This document shows positions 35,901 through 47,900 of a stretch of 64,000 nucleotides of DNA, in pieces. Source of the DNA: Rhea pennata (lineage: Eukaryota > Chordata > Aves > Rheiformes > Rheidae). The translations under genes were made by a program, and so were the position numbers. Positions within the stretch are counted from its first letter, which is position 1. Each line of letters starts with the position of its first letter. The stretch spans positions 212,381,876 to 212,445,875 of the forward strand of contig NC_084663.1 in NCBI RefSeq assembly GCF_028389875.1, written 5' to 3'. Below the pieces are notes generated by a model. The model saw only the letters and a list, made by a program, of their open reading frames with translations, had not been told where the DNA came from and searched no databases.

Positions 35901-38900
35901 AGCCCTCTGAGACGCTCTGAATGCACCTAACGTGCCCAAAGTCACAGAATCACAGAATGGTTGAGGTTGGAAGGGACCTTTGGAGATCATCTAGTCCAGC
36001 CCCCCTGCTCAAGCAGGGTCACCTACAGTGTGGTAGACAGGGTTGCATCCAGGCGGGCCTTGAATACCTCCAGAGAAGGAGACTCCACCACCTCTCTGGG
36101 CAACCTGGTCCAGTGCTCTGTCACCCTCACAGGAAAGTTCTTCCTCATATTCAGGTGGAGAATATAAGTTAGAGTGGCAAAATTTGTGACACCTCAGCTG
36201 AAAGGATGACAACAAATAATTATGGTGCTGCATCTTCTTAATCTCAGCCTGAAACAGCTACTTCTTTCATTTGCAGAGCTGGCAAACGCCAGGTTAAAAT
36301 GACTACAAAACCATCTCAGCTGTTTCTGATAAAGCCTTCAGTGTGGCTCCACAGGCCGTGCCATATATTCACACTGTGTCCTTGGCTGGCGTGCTCTGAA
36401 GCTGCGAAAGGACTGCAAAGGCTGTGGGCACTTGCACATGGAAATCATTCTTCTGGCTAGCAGAGCACTGCAGCAAAAAGTGGAGCCTGTACACAGTAAA
36501 CCCAGACAGCGCACACATTGCAAACCAGGAAGAGCCAAGCCCCAGTCGGCTTTATACTGATTTATGCTGGAAGATGAGCCATCAGGTTGGTAAGCCTCAA
36601 GAGAAATGGGAGGAATTATCAGAGAATAAAGTAAAGCCTTACTTCTACTCTCCATCTCATTCTCTTATCCAGCACAGTTGCTTGGTCCATATCAACCTAC
36701 TCCTTCTAGACTCAGGACTTCCCTCTTTATCTCAGCACCGACTCTGCAGTGCCCATAAAGCTTTTTGGGCTGCAGAAAGACGGCGCACAGATTCCAGAAG
36801 AGACAAACAGACAGGGCTGGGTTTTCACACGGTGAAAAGAGGCAGACTATGGAAAGTGATTCCACGGTATCTCAGCTCCTTAGGCTCCCTCCCAGCTCCC
36901 ACGTTCACCATGGCACAGTTACGCACAGAGTGACACACTCGTCTGAGTCCTGGATTCAGCCTTACCAAGTGGAACGCTTCGTGGGAATGCTGGAAACTCA
37001 GCAGCATGTACTGCAGGACAGACAGAGCCCCTTCTCTCACAATGGGGTACAGTAACTTGGAGAAGACCTAGTGGTGAAGAAAAATAAATTTAAAAAAGCA
37101 AATAAGAAGGCAGGATGGCATAGCAACACACCCAAGAAGGCACAGCAAGAAACAGAAGCACTGGATGGCCTCAGCTGCCCTGTGTTCGTGCACCACTTCT
37201 GGTCAGTCTCTACACCTGGATGTCGAAGCAAACAGGCCTCCAGAGTTATCTTCTGTCCTGAGTGTGGCCTCAGTGCACCCCACACATACCATGTAGGGCA
37301 TCCTCACTTTTTCAGGCCTGCACAACGAGCACAACAAGGTGCTCATCTCTGGACCATCAGTACAGCCATAACACTACTGCTTCTCACACTTTCCAATGGA
37401 AGAGGCCATGCAAGTGCAAAGGGATGTTCTATTTTCTAAAATGTGCCTCTTTTGTTTTATTGCCATATTTGGATTTTTTTTTCTCCAACCTTTCAAGCAA
37501 ATAGAGAAGAAAGCAGAGGACAAGTAACAATATGTGTCCTACTCTACAGAAAATGGCATAAGATGCCTACAGCAATGGTCACTAACCCTTCCAGATCATG
37601 CTCCTGAAAGTTTCCAAGAATCACATATCACATTAAGGGCTGTGTCCCTTTCCTAAGCACTAGCACTGAAAGGAAAGATAAAAAAAAAGCTGGAGACTCT
37701 GCACTAATCCCTCACTGTTTCCTGTACATGGGGTACTACAGGGACAAATGCAGTTATTCATAATATTCTGCATTCCTACAATGACTTCCACAGCAGATAT
37801 TCAACCAGATATTATTTTCATCTTACAAAGGAGAAAAAGAAGTCACACAGGAGCATGGAAAACATTATCTGAATTGACCACCTGATTGCTCAGTGTCCTG
37901 GTTTTCAGGTAGTGGTAAGTACTCACCCTCAAAACAGCTGACAGCAATGGGAATGGGGGATTTATTTGTGATAGTAAATGAAAAAAAGGGCTAGGGCATA
38001 GGCTTAAAAACTAGTTTGTGACTGTGCAGATTGTTAACATGCTCGTTGGCATGTATTTTGCCCATGCCAGCCAGCACTGATCCCGGTACAACTGAATGAG
38101 AGCATGTGCCTCGCTTTCTCAAAGGCAGGTTGTGCAAGACCTTCTTATTTTGGAAAGCAAAACATTTGTCTGGCCTGAGAGTCCTCAGCTTGTTTTATTT
38201 TATAACCTTTAAGATATTAGCACCTCTGCAAATCAAGCCCTAAAAAGCCTCAGCTTGGGCTCTTGACCAAAATCCTTAGGCAAGACACTAAGGGAAGGAA
38301 CACACTGACTCCCAGTGCCCAGCTCCCGCTAGCAGGAATAACACACACGTAAAATGAGGCTTTCTGGAGGACATAAATGCTAGCTGCAAAACCAGTATTG
38401 TATGTAGCAGTGCAGCTTTAGCACGGTGTGCAGCAGGCACAGCCTGTTAGCAATGGTCCCTTCGAAACTCCTTGGGACAACATAATTTCTTCTATTCATA
38501 CCAAGTCGCATCTCACCGTCATTTGGTTGAAAGGCAAGGCAGAAGATAACCTAGATGCAAGGAGTACTCTGTTGTTGCTAGCAATGTTTAAAAGAGCCTA
38601 CTGACCTTTTCAATTTTTGATAGAGTGACTTCGATCAAGATGCTGAACTTTTTCACTGCAGCCAAACCCTTCAGCAGAGCAATGATCCACTTGTCTATGT
38701 TCTTTCCCAGGGGCCAGGACACCCAGTCAATCATCCTAAAATGAAATCCAAACTTTATGTAATAACTTAACGCGCACACCAGGAAAGCCAAACTACACTC
38801 AATCAGTGGAAAGACCAAGCAAAGAGGCAGGCCTCCCCACAAAGCATTTCATACGATACTCAAAGCACAACACTTCCTGAAAGAGAATGACCCCCACATC

Positions 38901-41900
38901 CTCTGTATTTCGCAGCTGATGAGAGGACCTGACTACAAATTCATAGCAGTTTTTCCATTAACGTCAATCAACTTGAGATCAAGTTCACACCACTGGCATG
39001 CCACTGCACCTCTTTGTGGACTTTCTAGTATATCCTTTGGAGGAGTCCATGAAAAGAGAACCTCTGTTTTTAAAGAAAGATAAGGTAGATCTAATGAGGT
39101 GGTGACGGGTGCCTGTTCTAGACCCTTAGCATTAGCTACGGATCAAGGTCTCTGCTACCATTACAGAACATGATACCAGTACGAACTCTGGATTGTTACT
39201 GGCAAGGAAATACCGCAAGGATTTGGATTTTTGTCTTCTCTGTATGGGAGACATTTATTCCCAAATATACATTAAGGAAAAAAATACTAATAATTCTGAC
39301 AGCAGCCAGATATTCCAGAACTTTTAGCTAACAGATTTATTCTATATCCATGCAACCAACAAGATGTCACAGTATTTAAAATCTTTTTTTTGCAAATAAC
39401 ATTCTATTTACAGAAGAGTCAGTCATTAAAAATAATCTTAGAGTAATGACAGGTTGTTTGTTGTTTTTTTTAAAAAAAATTAGGTGAGAAGTTAAACAAA
39501 AATGAGAGGTAACTAAAGTTTGGGCTCTCCAAGGGTCAAACTTTGCTGATCACTTTGGTACCTTTGATTTGAAGGTATCATCTCTGGCCTCCTTCATCTG
39601 ATTTGAAGGTATCATCTCAGGCCTCCTTCACATTCTAGTCTGCCACCTCATTCCAGCTATCTTTCCCAGCCAATCTCATTTGTTTATCAATCTGTATCAT
39701 CTTGTGTAAAATATATTAAAGGAACTGAGATGAATAACCACAACAGGGAGATGATCAGGGAAAAGTGGAATCTGCAAAGCACTGGGGAAAAAAAGGCTAG
39801 CCAGTAAAGAAAGCTTAAAGGGCAGAATATGCTGGGATCTTGAGAAATGCCAAAAGTCAAGCCGGGTCAGATAATAAAGTAAATGTCAAAAAGCTTCTGC
39901 AGACATTTGCATCTGAAGAGAATAAGGACAGACGTGCAACCACTACATACGCAGGATGTGATGGCGATTAAAGATATGATATGGCTTCTAGATGCGACTT
40001 CCAAGCTAAACACATGCTCGGCCTCGGTTTTCAGCAAGAGGAAGGAATTGATCAAGGCAATAAAAGAGAAGGCAGATAATGGGTATGAGAATGGAAGCAG
40101 AAACAATAACCGCTGATATGAAAACAAAACATGAAGAGCTCATGCACTGTAGTCAAGTGGAGTCAGGAACTTCTTCCCAGAAAGTGCAAACACTGGAAAT
40201 GTGAAATTCAACTCTGGTGCATTTTAATGACTCTGTTAACTTTGGCATGGTGCCATATTCCTGAAGACTAGCAAGACAGTTCCTATAATGAAGACAGGCA
40301 ATGAGGGGATGACTGGGAAGACATGATACCACGTCACAGAGGTCTACCACAGGCGTTACTGTGCCAAACTAGGATTTGTCAAGATGTCTGATTTTCTAGT
40401 CATAGAATACACAGTAGGTCATATCTCACTGGGTTTCAGCAAAGGTCCTGATGCATATTTGTGCATGTGGGAGCAGTTAGTTAAAAAAGAAAATTTGGCT
40501 TAGCAGAAGAATGGCAAATTAGGTAAGAAGCTGGTTCCAGAAGAGATGGAAATGAAATATAGGAAGTCTCATGCTGCAGAGATGTTACAAGTAATGTTCT
40601 TCAGGGTCTAATGGCATTGACAGAAATATCAGGAATATGGCTTTGAAATTTCTGATGACATGAAGCTGGGAGGCCTCATCAGCAGAGGAGGAGGATCAGG
40701 CTATCACAAGGAAGAACTGTGTGACCTTGAGGATGAGAGATACAGAACCAAGATGAAACACATTCATTCAAAACACATGCAGTGGTGATGGGGATCAAAT
40801 AGCAAAAATAGCTGCTACATGATGGGAGCTGATCTGCTTGAAGAAGACTAGTGAGACAACGATGACCACAAGTTCCCAGTGTAACAGTAGCCAGAAGAAG
40901 GCAAGCACCACACTAGAGTGCAGCAGGAAAGGCATCTTTACTACAAAAAAAAAGGCCTTTAATGCCATGGTCTAATGCCAGGATGAACCTCATCTAGAAC
41001 ACTGTGTACAAATCTGACTATCCATGTCCAAAAACAGTGAATTGAAGCTGGAGCAAGTGTTGAAAACAACTGTTGAGATGATCAGGGAAATGGAAAATTT
41101 CTCTTCCAAAAGCTTGAAGCTGGCCTGGTTTGATCAGCCTAGCCAAAGAAATGCAGAGAGGGGATGTGACTGCTCTCTGTGCATACACTGAAGGAATAAA
41201 CACTAGGGAGGGAAAAGACCTTATTCAGCTATTTATGTTAGTATAAGATCAAATGAGCTATAAGATGACCAAAGATAAATATAGGCTGGCAATTAGAAGA
41301 GAGATCCTAGCCATTAAAGCAATCATATCCCAGAGCAGCTATGGAAGAAGAGCAGTGGGAGTAAAAGCCCTTTTAAGATTAGAGTTGAACATTCATGAAA
41401 AGGGCCCACAATGTCATTGCCTGCAAGAGCAGAAAGATGGACTCAGGGATGCAGAGGCCCCTCTTTACCCTGTGTTCTTTTACATAGGCAAACAATATGG
41501 TTGACCATGAGCCAGCAATGTGCCCTTGTGGCCAAGAAGGCCAATGGTCTCCTGGGGTGCGTTAGGAAGACTGTTGCCAGCAGGTGGAGGGAGGTGATCC
41601 TGCCCCTCTACTCAGCCCTGCGGAGGCCTCATCTCGAGTACTGGGTCCAGTTCTGGGCTCCCCAGGACAAGACACACATGGAGCTAGTGGAGAGAGTCCA
41701 GCGTAGGGCTACAAAGATGATCAGAGGGCTGGAGCACCTGCCCTACGAGGAACGGCTGCGAGAGCTGGGCCTGTTCAGCGTGGGGAAGAGAAGCCTGAGA
41801 GGGGAATCTTCTCAATGTGTACAAGTAGCTGAAGGGAGGGTGTCAAGGGGACGGGGACAAACTCTTTTCAGTTGTCCCATGTTTCAGGACAAGAGGCACT

Positions 41901-44900
41901 GGGCAGAAATTGAAGCACAGGAAGTTCTGCTTGAGTGTGAGGGGGGATTTCTTCCCTGTGAGAGTGACGGAGCCCTGGACCAGGTTGCCCAGAGAGGTTG
42001 TGGAGTCTCCTTCTCTGGAGATCTTCAAGGCCCACCTGGATGCAACCCTGTCTACCATGCTGTAGGTGCCCCTGCTTGAGCAGGGAGGTTGGACTAGATG
42101 ATCTCCAGAGGTCCCTTCCAACCTTACTGATTCTATGGTTCTATGATTCTATGAATATAGGTTACAATAAACAATGTTTATTGACATTTGTGGCTAAATT
42201 ATAATCTTGCTCCACTTGCTGCCTGCATTGCTACACTATAAACAGTTATATTTTATATTCACTTTCCACACTGAAAGATCTACAAGCATTTTGCAAGCCA
42301 GTTTTCCAAAGGAGTCATTGATTTTTGCATACACATCTTTTAAAAGGTCGGGTCCTGATTCCCAGAGACAGCAGGTATCTGCATCTCTGGGAAGGCAGAT
42401 GGCTCTTTATATCCAGACCTTGTCTCTTTGAAACAGATATACACTAAAAGAAAAAGAACATCAGCAAGCACTTCTGAAGCCCTGGATGCAATTAAATATA
42501 GCTTATCTGCAATGCATCCATCCTATGGGCGAGATAGAGGCATTCTTTCAGTCGGTGGTGTACACCTATACCAGCAGGTGCCAGGCTTGCTCTTATTAGC
42601 ACTGTTTGCTCTCAAATGCTTGATCACAAGTTCCACCCTGCTTCAGTTTACTCCCCTGGTAATGCCTCCCAAACCCAAACTTTGAACTCTGGAGGAAGAG
42701 ATTTTGGTATGAAATTAGTGTGTCAGCAATCCTAAGATGAAAGACTTCATTTACCCCAGTATATTTTTCTTTTATTTGCGATTTATTGAGCACATGTTCA
42801 ACAAAAAGCCAATGTTAATATAGCTTTCTGGAGCATCTGTCTGCTACAAACACTCCACCAAAACTTCTGCATTTCTCCTAAGTGGACGTAATTACGATTT
42901 GTGGGCTCTGCCTAATATTGACTAACATTGAGTAATCATTTACTCATCCTTCTGCGTAACAAAGAATTTTTAAAGGAATGAAGCAATTGATTTTGCAACT
43001 GCTATTTTTAGTCACTGCTGTTCTTAGTGGATTTATTGACTGGAGCTCCCAGCAACATCTGGGAACTGCATCCAAGGAGAAAGAAAAAAATGAATAAGAT
43101 TAAAAACTGAACTGTCAACTTATTCCTTTGTCTTGGGCTGCTCTGGACTCTGGGAAAACCAAGGCCCTCTTCAGCACCCTTCCTGTAGACATAAAGTTCC
43201 CATAAAGAATTATATGCACATCCATCATGTAAGGGAGACAAATCCTGGAACAGGAAGGGGAGAAAGGAGATTTTCACAGTGAGAGCAAAGCAGACCCCCC
43301 TCCCTTCACTTAAGTACCTGTGAACATCACCCATTTAAACAGGGACCTCTGAGGAAAGTATAGGATGAAGATATTCTTAAGCAAGTCTAACCAAGGAACC
43401 TGGAGCACAGAGTAGCTGTAGGACTTGAACAAAGGCGTGCAAGAAAGATCTAGTGATCCCAAAGAGGGCACTGGCCCTGGGAAGACTAAGTCTAGCATTT
43501 CAGATAGTATTTCATCCACTACCTCCTCATCATGCTCGATATCTCCCTTGACTCTGCCTGCACAGAGGGCAGGGATAAACGTTGGACAGCACTGAGATCT
43601 GGACCAGCAGCACCACGTTCATCTGGAAAAGGTCAAAGTGGGATCATTTAAGCAGTTGGGCATACCTCCTTCTCCACTGAGAAACTCCCAGCAGTTGGAG
43701 ATGCACACGCCAAGATTTTTAGCTGTGACTGGTCATTTAGGATGATGTCCCTCTGAAAGAAGACAGAGGATCCACCTGAAACTCTTTAAAGGAGATTTTA
43801 TGAGGAAAAGCCCTCAACAATTTCTGGGAAACAACTCAATAGTTCCTGGGGAAAAAATCTAATCTCTTTAAAATGTTTTATGTTCGGCATCCCTTAGCGC
43901 TACATATTTCTAAGAAAAAAAGAAATCAAATTAAAATAAACAAATAAAATAACACAAAATATCTTTAATCTAGTTCTCTAGGCCCTGAGGATTGGAAGGA
44001 AAGGTCTAGGAGTTCCCTTTTCCCCAAACCTCACAAGACAGTACCAGCCAAATTTGCTTTTGCTGTACAACTGCAGTACTAGGATAAAATTGTTATGAGG
44101 AAGTGAGTGCAACTTCGGGACAGGTTTTCCTCTGGACTGAAAAAGACCATGTGAGTTCATTCATGCAGTCTCTCCTACCTACTGATGGCTGTCATCATTT
44201 GCACATCAGTGATGCTGTCATCATTGGTTAGGTTTCTTATGACACCATCCATAAGCTCCAGAGGGACAAACTGGACCACGCTGGCCAAGGCATTTGATGG
44301 TGTTTCCTGCTCCTCTGTAAGATATGGACAAGAGCCAGCAATAAAGATGTTAATCACCAGGGAAACCAGGCACATATGGTCATTTCTCATCTCTAAAAGC
44401 TGAATCACTTCTGGTTCCATTGATAGAACAGAGCATAAATGATCAGTGTAATGTGGCATCTACACTTAGCTGTGCTATGCGGACAATTCCCAGAATCACA
44501 GTGTAGCCCATAACAAGGTTGGGTCATAGCAGACAGGGTGTTGCATCAAGTCATGCACAGCCCAAAGGGAGGCAAGGGTCACAGACACAAGAACATTACT
44601 GCCTGGGTCCTCTGCCCAAATTCCCTCTGTGTGCCCACTTCATACTGACCACCGAATAACCGAAATGGGATGAGGCTGCACATTTGCCTGTCTGGAACTC
44701 AAAGGATGAGGTCTTCAAAAAGAAGGCACTTCAAAAAGAGGCCCATCTCCTCATGGGGTTAGGAAGAGCTGAGACAGGAGCTCACCTGCCTACACAGAGT
44801 CTAGCCTTTTATGGCACTAGTACCTCTAAACATCTTCTGAGACCCTTTATAATAATCTGAAGGCCCTAGAAGTTAGATAAACATCCTCTATCCCATCCTA

Positions 44901-47900
44901 AGATATAACTACCCTCCAGAGAGCTACTGACCATGGAACATAGGGCTTCCTACCCTTAGATCCAGTGAGAAATAAGTCCTTAGCTTCTCAGTAACTAAGG
45001 CTACTTAGTAGCTATGGAGTAGGCTGAGAGGCCCAGTAAAGTTAGCTATTAGAGAATGACATTCCCAAATGCTTTCAAGTCCCACTGTAACCCTACTGCA
45101 GATAACGGAATGCTTTGCATTAAGGCCATCTGGTGCAGAAAAATGCTGAGGATATAAACTTCTGTGCTGCACATATTTCAGCACAGTTAATAACTCCTGC
45201 TTACAAACTCTGTGTGGTTTCACAGGGATGTTGTCTTAGTCTAAAACCCTGGACACTTTGGGGACCCTTGTTTATTATATTTCAGCAGAGGCTGCATTTC
45301 TGAAATGGGTTAGAAAATTCTAGTTTATCATAGCTTATGAAATTATTGAGCTCTGACATGTCAGGACCATGTAAAATGTCAACCTGTCTCGTTCCTCATC
45401 AAAGCCAGCGTTTACATTTGTGCTTGTTATTTATTTCTTTACCTGTAGATGAAATGATAGTGAACAGCTCCTTCAAAGAGGGCAGGATGGCTGAAGTCTG
45501 AGTCCTCCAGATCCTTTGCAGCAGACCGCTCACTTTGTTTACCTGCTCCAAAAACTCCATTATGTCCTCTTCCCCTTCAGAGATGCACTGGAACTGCCCG
45601 ATGCACCGTATCAGCTGCTGACAAAACAAGATCTGATGTTTACCTGTGGGAATGCACTGAGGATGCTGGGTTAAGAGTTTACTGATTTTAGCACACTGCT
45701 TGGGGCTAGGCCTCTCACAGACTTTGCGGAGCACTTCAATCCTCAGTAAGTTGAAAATGCTATTTGCTGATGGGCTTTCCAAGACAAACTGCAGTCCTAA
45801 CTGGATATAATCTAGTACATAATGGCTTCTTTTTCCCAGAGGCCCATAGCCTTCCTGGAGGAGACTCAGTAGGAAGCGGACATTGAAGAACTCCTCAAAT
45901 TCCTCCGGGTGGTAGTGGCCGTAGACCTCCAAAACCTCTTTCCCAATCTCTCTTTTATACTTGGTGTCCCCAGTAAGATAAAGCTTGGTTGACAGCTCAA
46001 GCATGGACCAGCATTGCTCACTGTCCATGGGCTGCTTTGCTGCCTCAATGACGCGCCTCACAAGCCCCTGCTTCACGTTGTTGGGATATGAAGACATCAC
46101 CACAGCTTCCAGTATCTTATCCATCTCTGCTCCCAGGTGCTGAAAGAGAGAAGGGTGCCAGGTTAGTTCAAGTGGGCTCCGTTGTGCTTTACAGCCCAGA
46201 GATGATGACTACCTGTGCTTCCCACTTGACAGCAACTGGACCTCAGAGTTAAGGCAGAGAGAGGGACAGGGAAAAGACGATGCTGTTGGGAGAGCAAGCG
46301 GTCTGGCCCAACAACAAAGCAAAAGTACGAGCTCAGACCCAGTCCCATGACTCTCTAGACTGTGTTCCCCGGAATGGTTTAGGAAACTAGGACTCTCCAG
46401 GCAATGAATGAGTATATCTGAAAGGCCAGCCCAGGCCACAGCTTGGTCAAAGAAAACAGCATAGATGAAGCTGTCCTGTTTTGGGAAAGGGAGGAAACGG
46501 AAGTTTAGCCTGATGGATGTGAGTCACACAGAACCACTTGCCTTTGGACAAAGAACAAGCCCAACCTGTGCAGTCTAGTAATAAGGATATAGTCTATAAC
46601 TCCACATCTTAAATATCCCTCTACATTGGTGTGAGCTTCTGTCTTATGTAATCTGAAAAGAGAAAGGATAAGGCAACAGAGATGTATTTTGATGCTTTGT
46701 AAGACATGGGACAATGATTCTTAGACTTAAGAATGGTGAAAATGTGGTGGAATGTGGTGGAAACCAAGCTGAATTTGGCATCAGGATACTTCAGAAGTAC
46801 CCTGAAGACATCTCTATCTCTGCCAGATCCAGGGCCTGGAGCTCTGCAGAAAAAGCCTCCAGAACTACCAGAGCCATTTCCTCCAGTGAAGACTGTCAGG
46901 CTGTAGCCCCTAGGGTCAAAAGTTTCTAATAGGCTTAGAAGTCTCTCTTTGTTCTGTCTAAATATTAGGAAGAACTTTTTTACCATGAGAATGGTCAGAC
47001 ACTGGAACAAGAGCCCAGAGTGGGAAAGGGGGAATCTCCATCCTTGGAGATATTAAAAAATGGACTGCACAAGACCCTCAGCAGCCTGTTCTAACTGGAC
47101 CTAATTCAAGTAAGAGGTTGGACTAAACGACTTCTGAGGGTCCCTTCCAACCTATATTACTCTATGATTATGAATCTTAAATTATGAGATCATAATTTTA
47201 AAGGTTGGCATGGGCTTACAAACTGTCTCTGCTCCAAAAATGCTCTTTACTACGCATCCAGCATCTCCCACTGCTTACAGTCAGTAGGGGACATTTCTTT
47301 GTTCTTGCTTAGAAATCTTCCATGATAAATCAACATTGCAGCTTCTCTGCGCGCAGTCCACCAACTCTTTTCCTAGCCTTGGCCTGGAGGATTTAGCAGG
47401 TGCCTTCATGGTATGGTTCTGATGTGTCTCTTCCCCAACCTGACCAAAATTGTGCTCTCACATCTCTATTAATGGAAAGCTTTGAAAAGAAGGAGAGGGC
47501 TCATGTTGGGACAGGGGCTAGAAAGCAGAGTCATGTTGAAATGACATAAGAAAATTGACTTTGAGTCACTGCATTTTGAATGGACTCAGGGCAGATGCTG
47601 ACAAGAGCCAGGTGGACTATAGTAGGAGACTGCAATGTTCATAGAGTATAATAGGAATACAGATGTGACAGAAGAAGCCGCAGAACATGAAGGAAAGAAG
47701 GGAGCCCCAGCACAACACATTGAGGAGATGGAAGGAGCAATGCTACTACAGTTGCAAGGATGAAGGACTGGAAAGCCAGGAAGTTCATTATGGTTCTGAG
47801 AGGTCTGAGAAGACGATGAGCCATCCTATGGGAGAGCTGAGCATAGTACAAGAGAGCACAGCAAGAGAAGCCAAAGAAGCAGAGCCACAGAGCTTGCTGG

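Larger units (their letters stand above)
34079..36965 (-). other. USP35: USP35 intron 5
   Basis: GT at 36965-36964, AG at 34080-34079. Holds the CR1 fragment at 35941-36162, the CT-rich tract at 34877-34940 and a 20-base tandem duplication at 34334-34373. Confidence 0.9.
38736..44178 (-). other. USP35: USP35 intron 3, LINE-rich
   Basis: GT at 44178-44177, AG at 38737-38736. About 2.4 kb of it is LINE-derived: the ancient relic at 39690-41400 and the young CR1 at 41501-42155, both antisense to USP35. A 34-base tandem duplication lies at 39565-39631. The rest (42156-44177) is unrecognised. Confidence 0.9.

Noticed and set aside
36424-36933. 169-residue + strand open frame in USP35 intron 5
   Set aside because: No domain, antisense to the gene and overlapping other random frames.
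41411-42079. 222-residue + strand open frame
   Set aside because: Only its CR1 part (from about 41501) is meaningful; it is a decayed CR1 ORF2 end fused by chance to upstream sequence, not a host gene.
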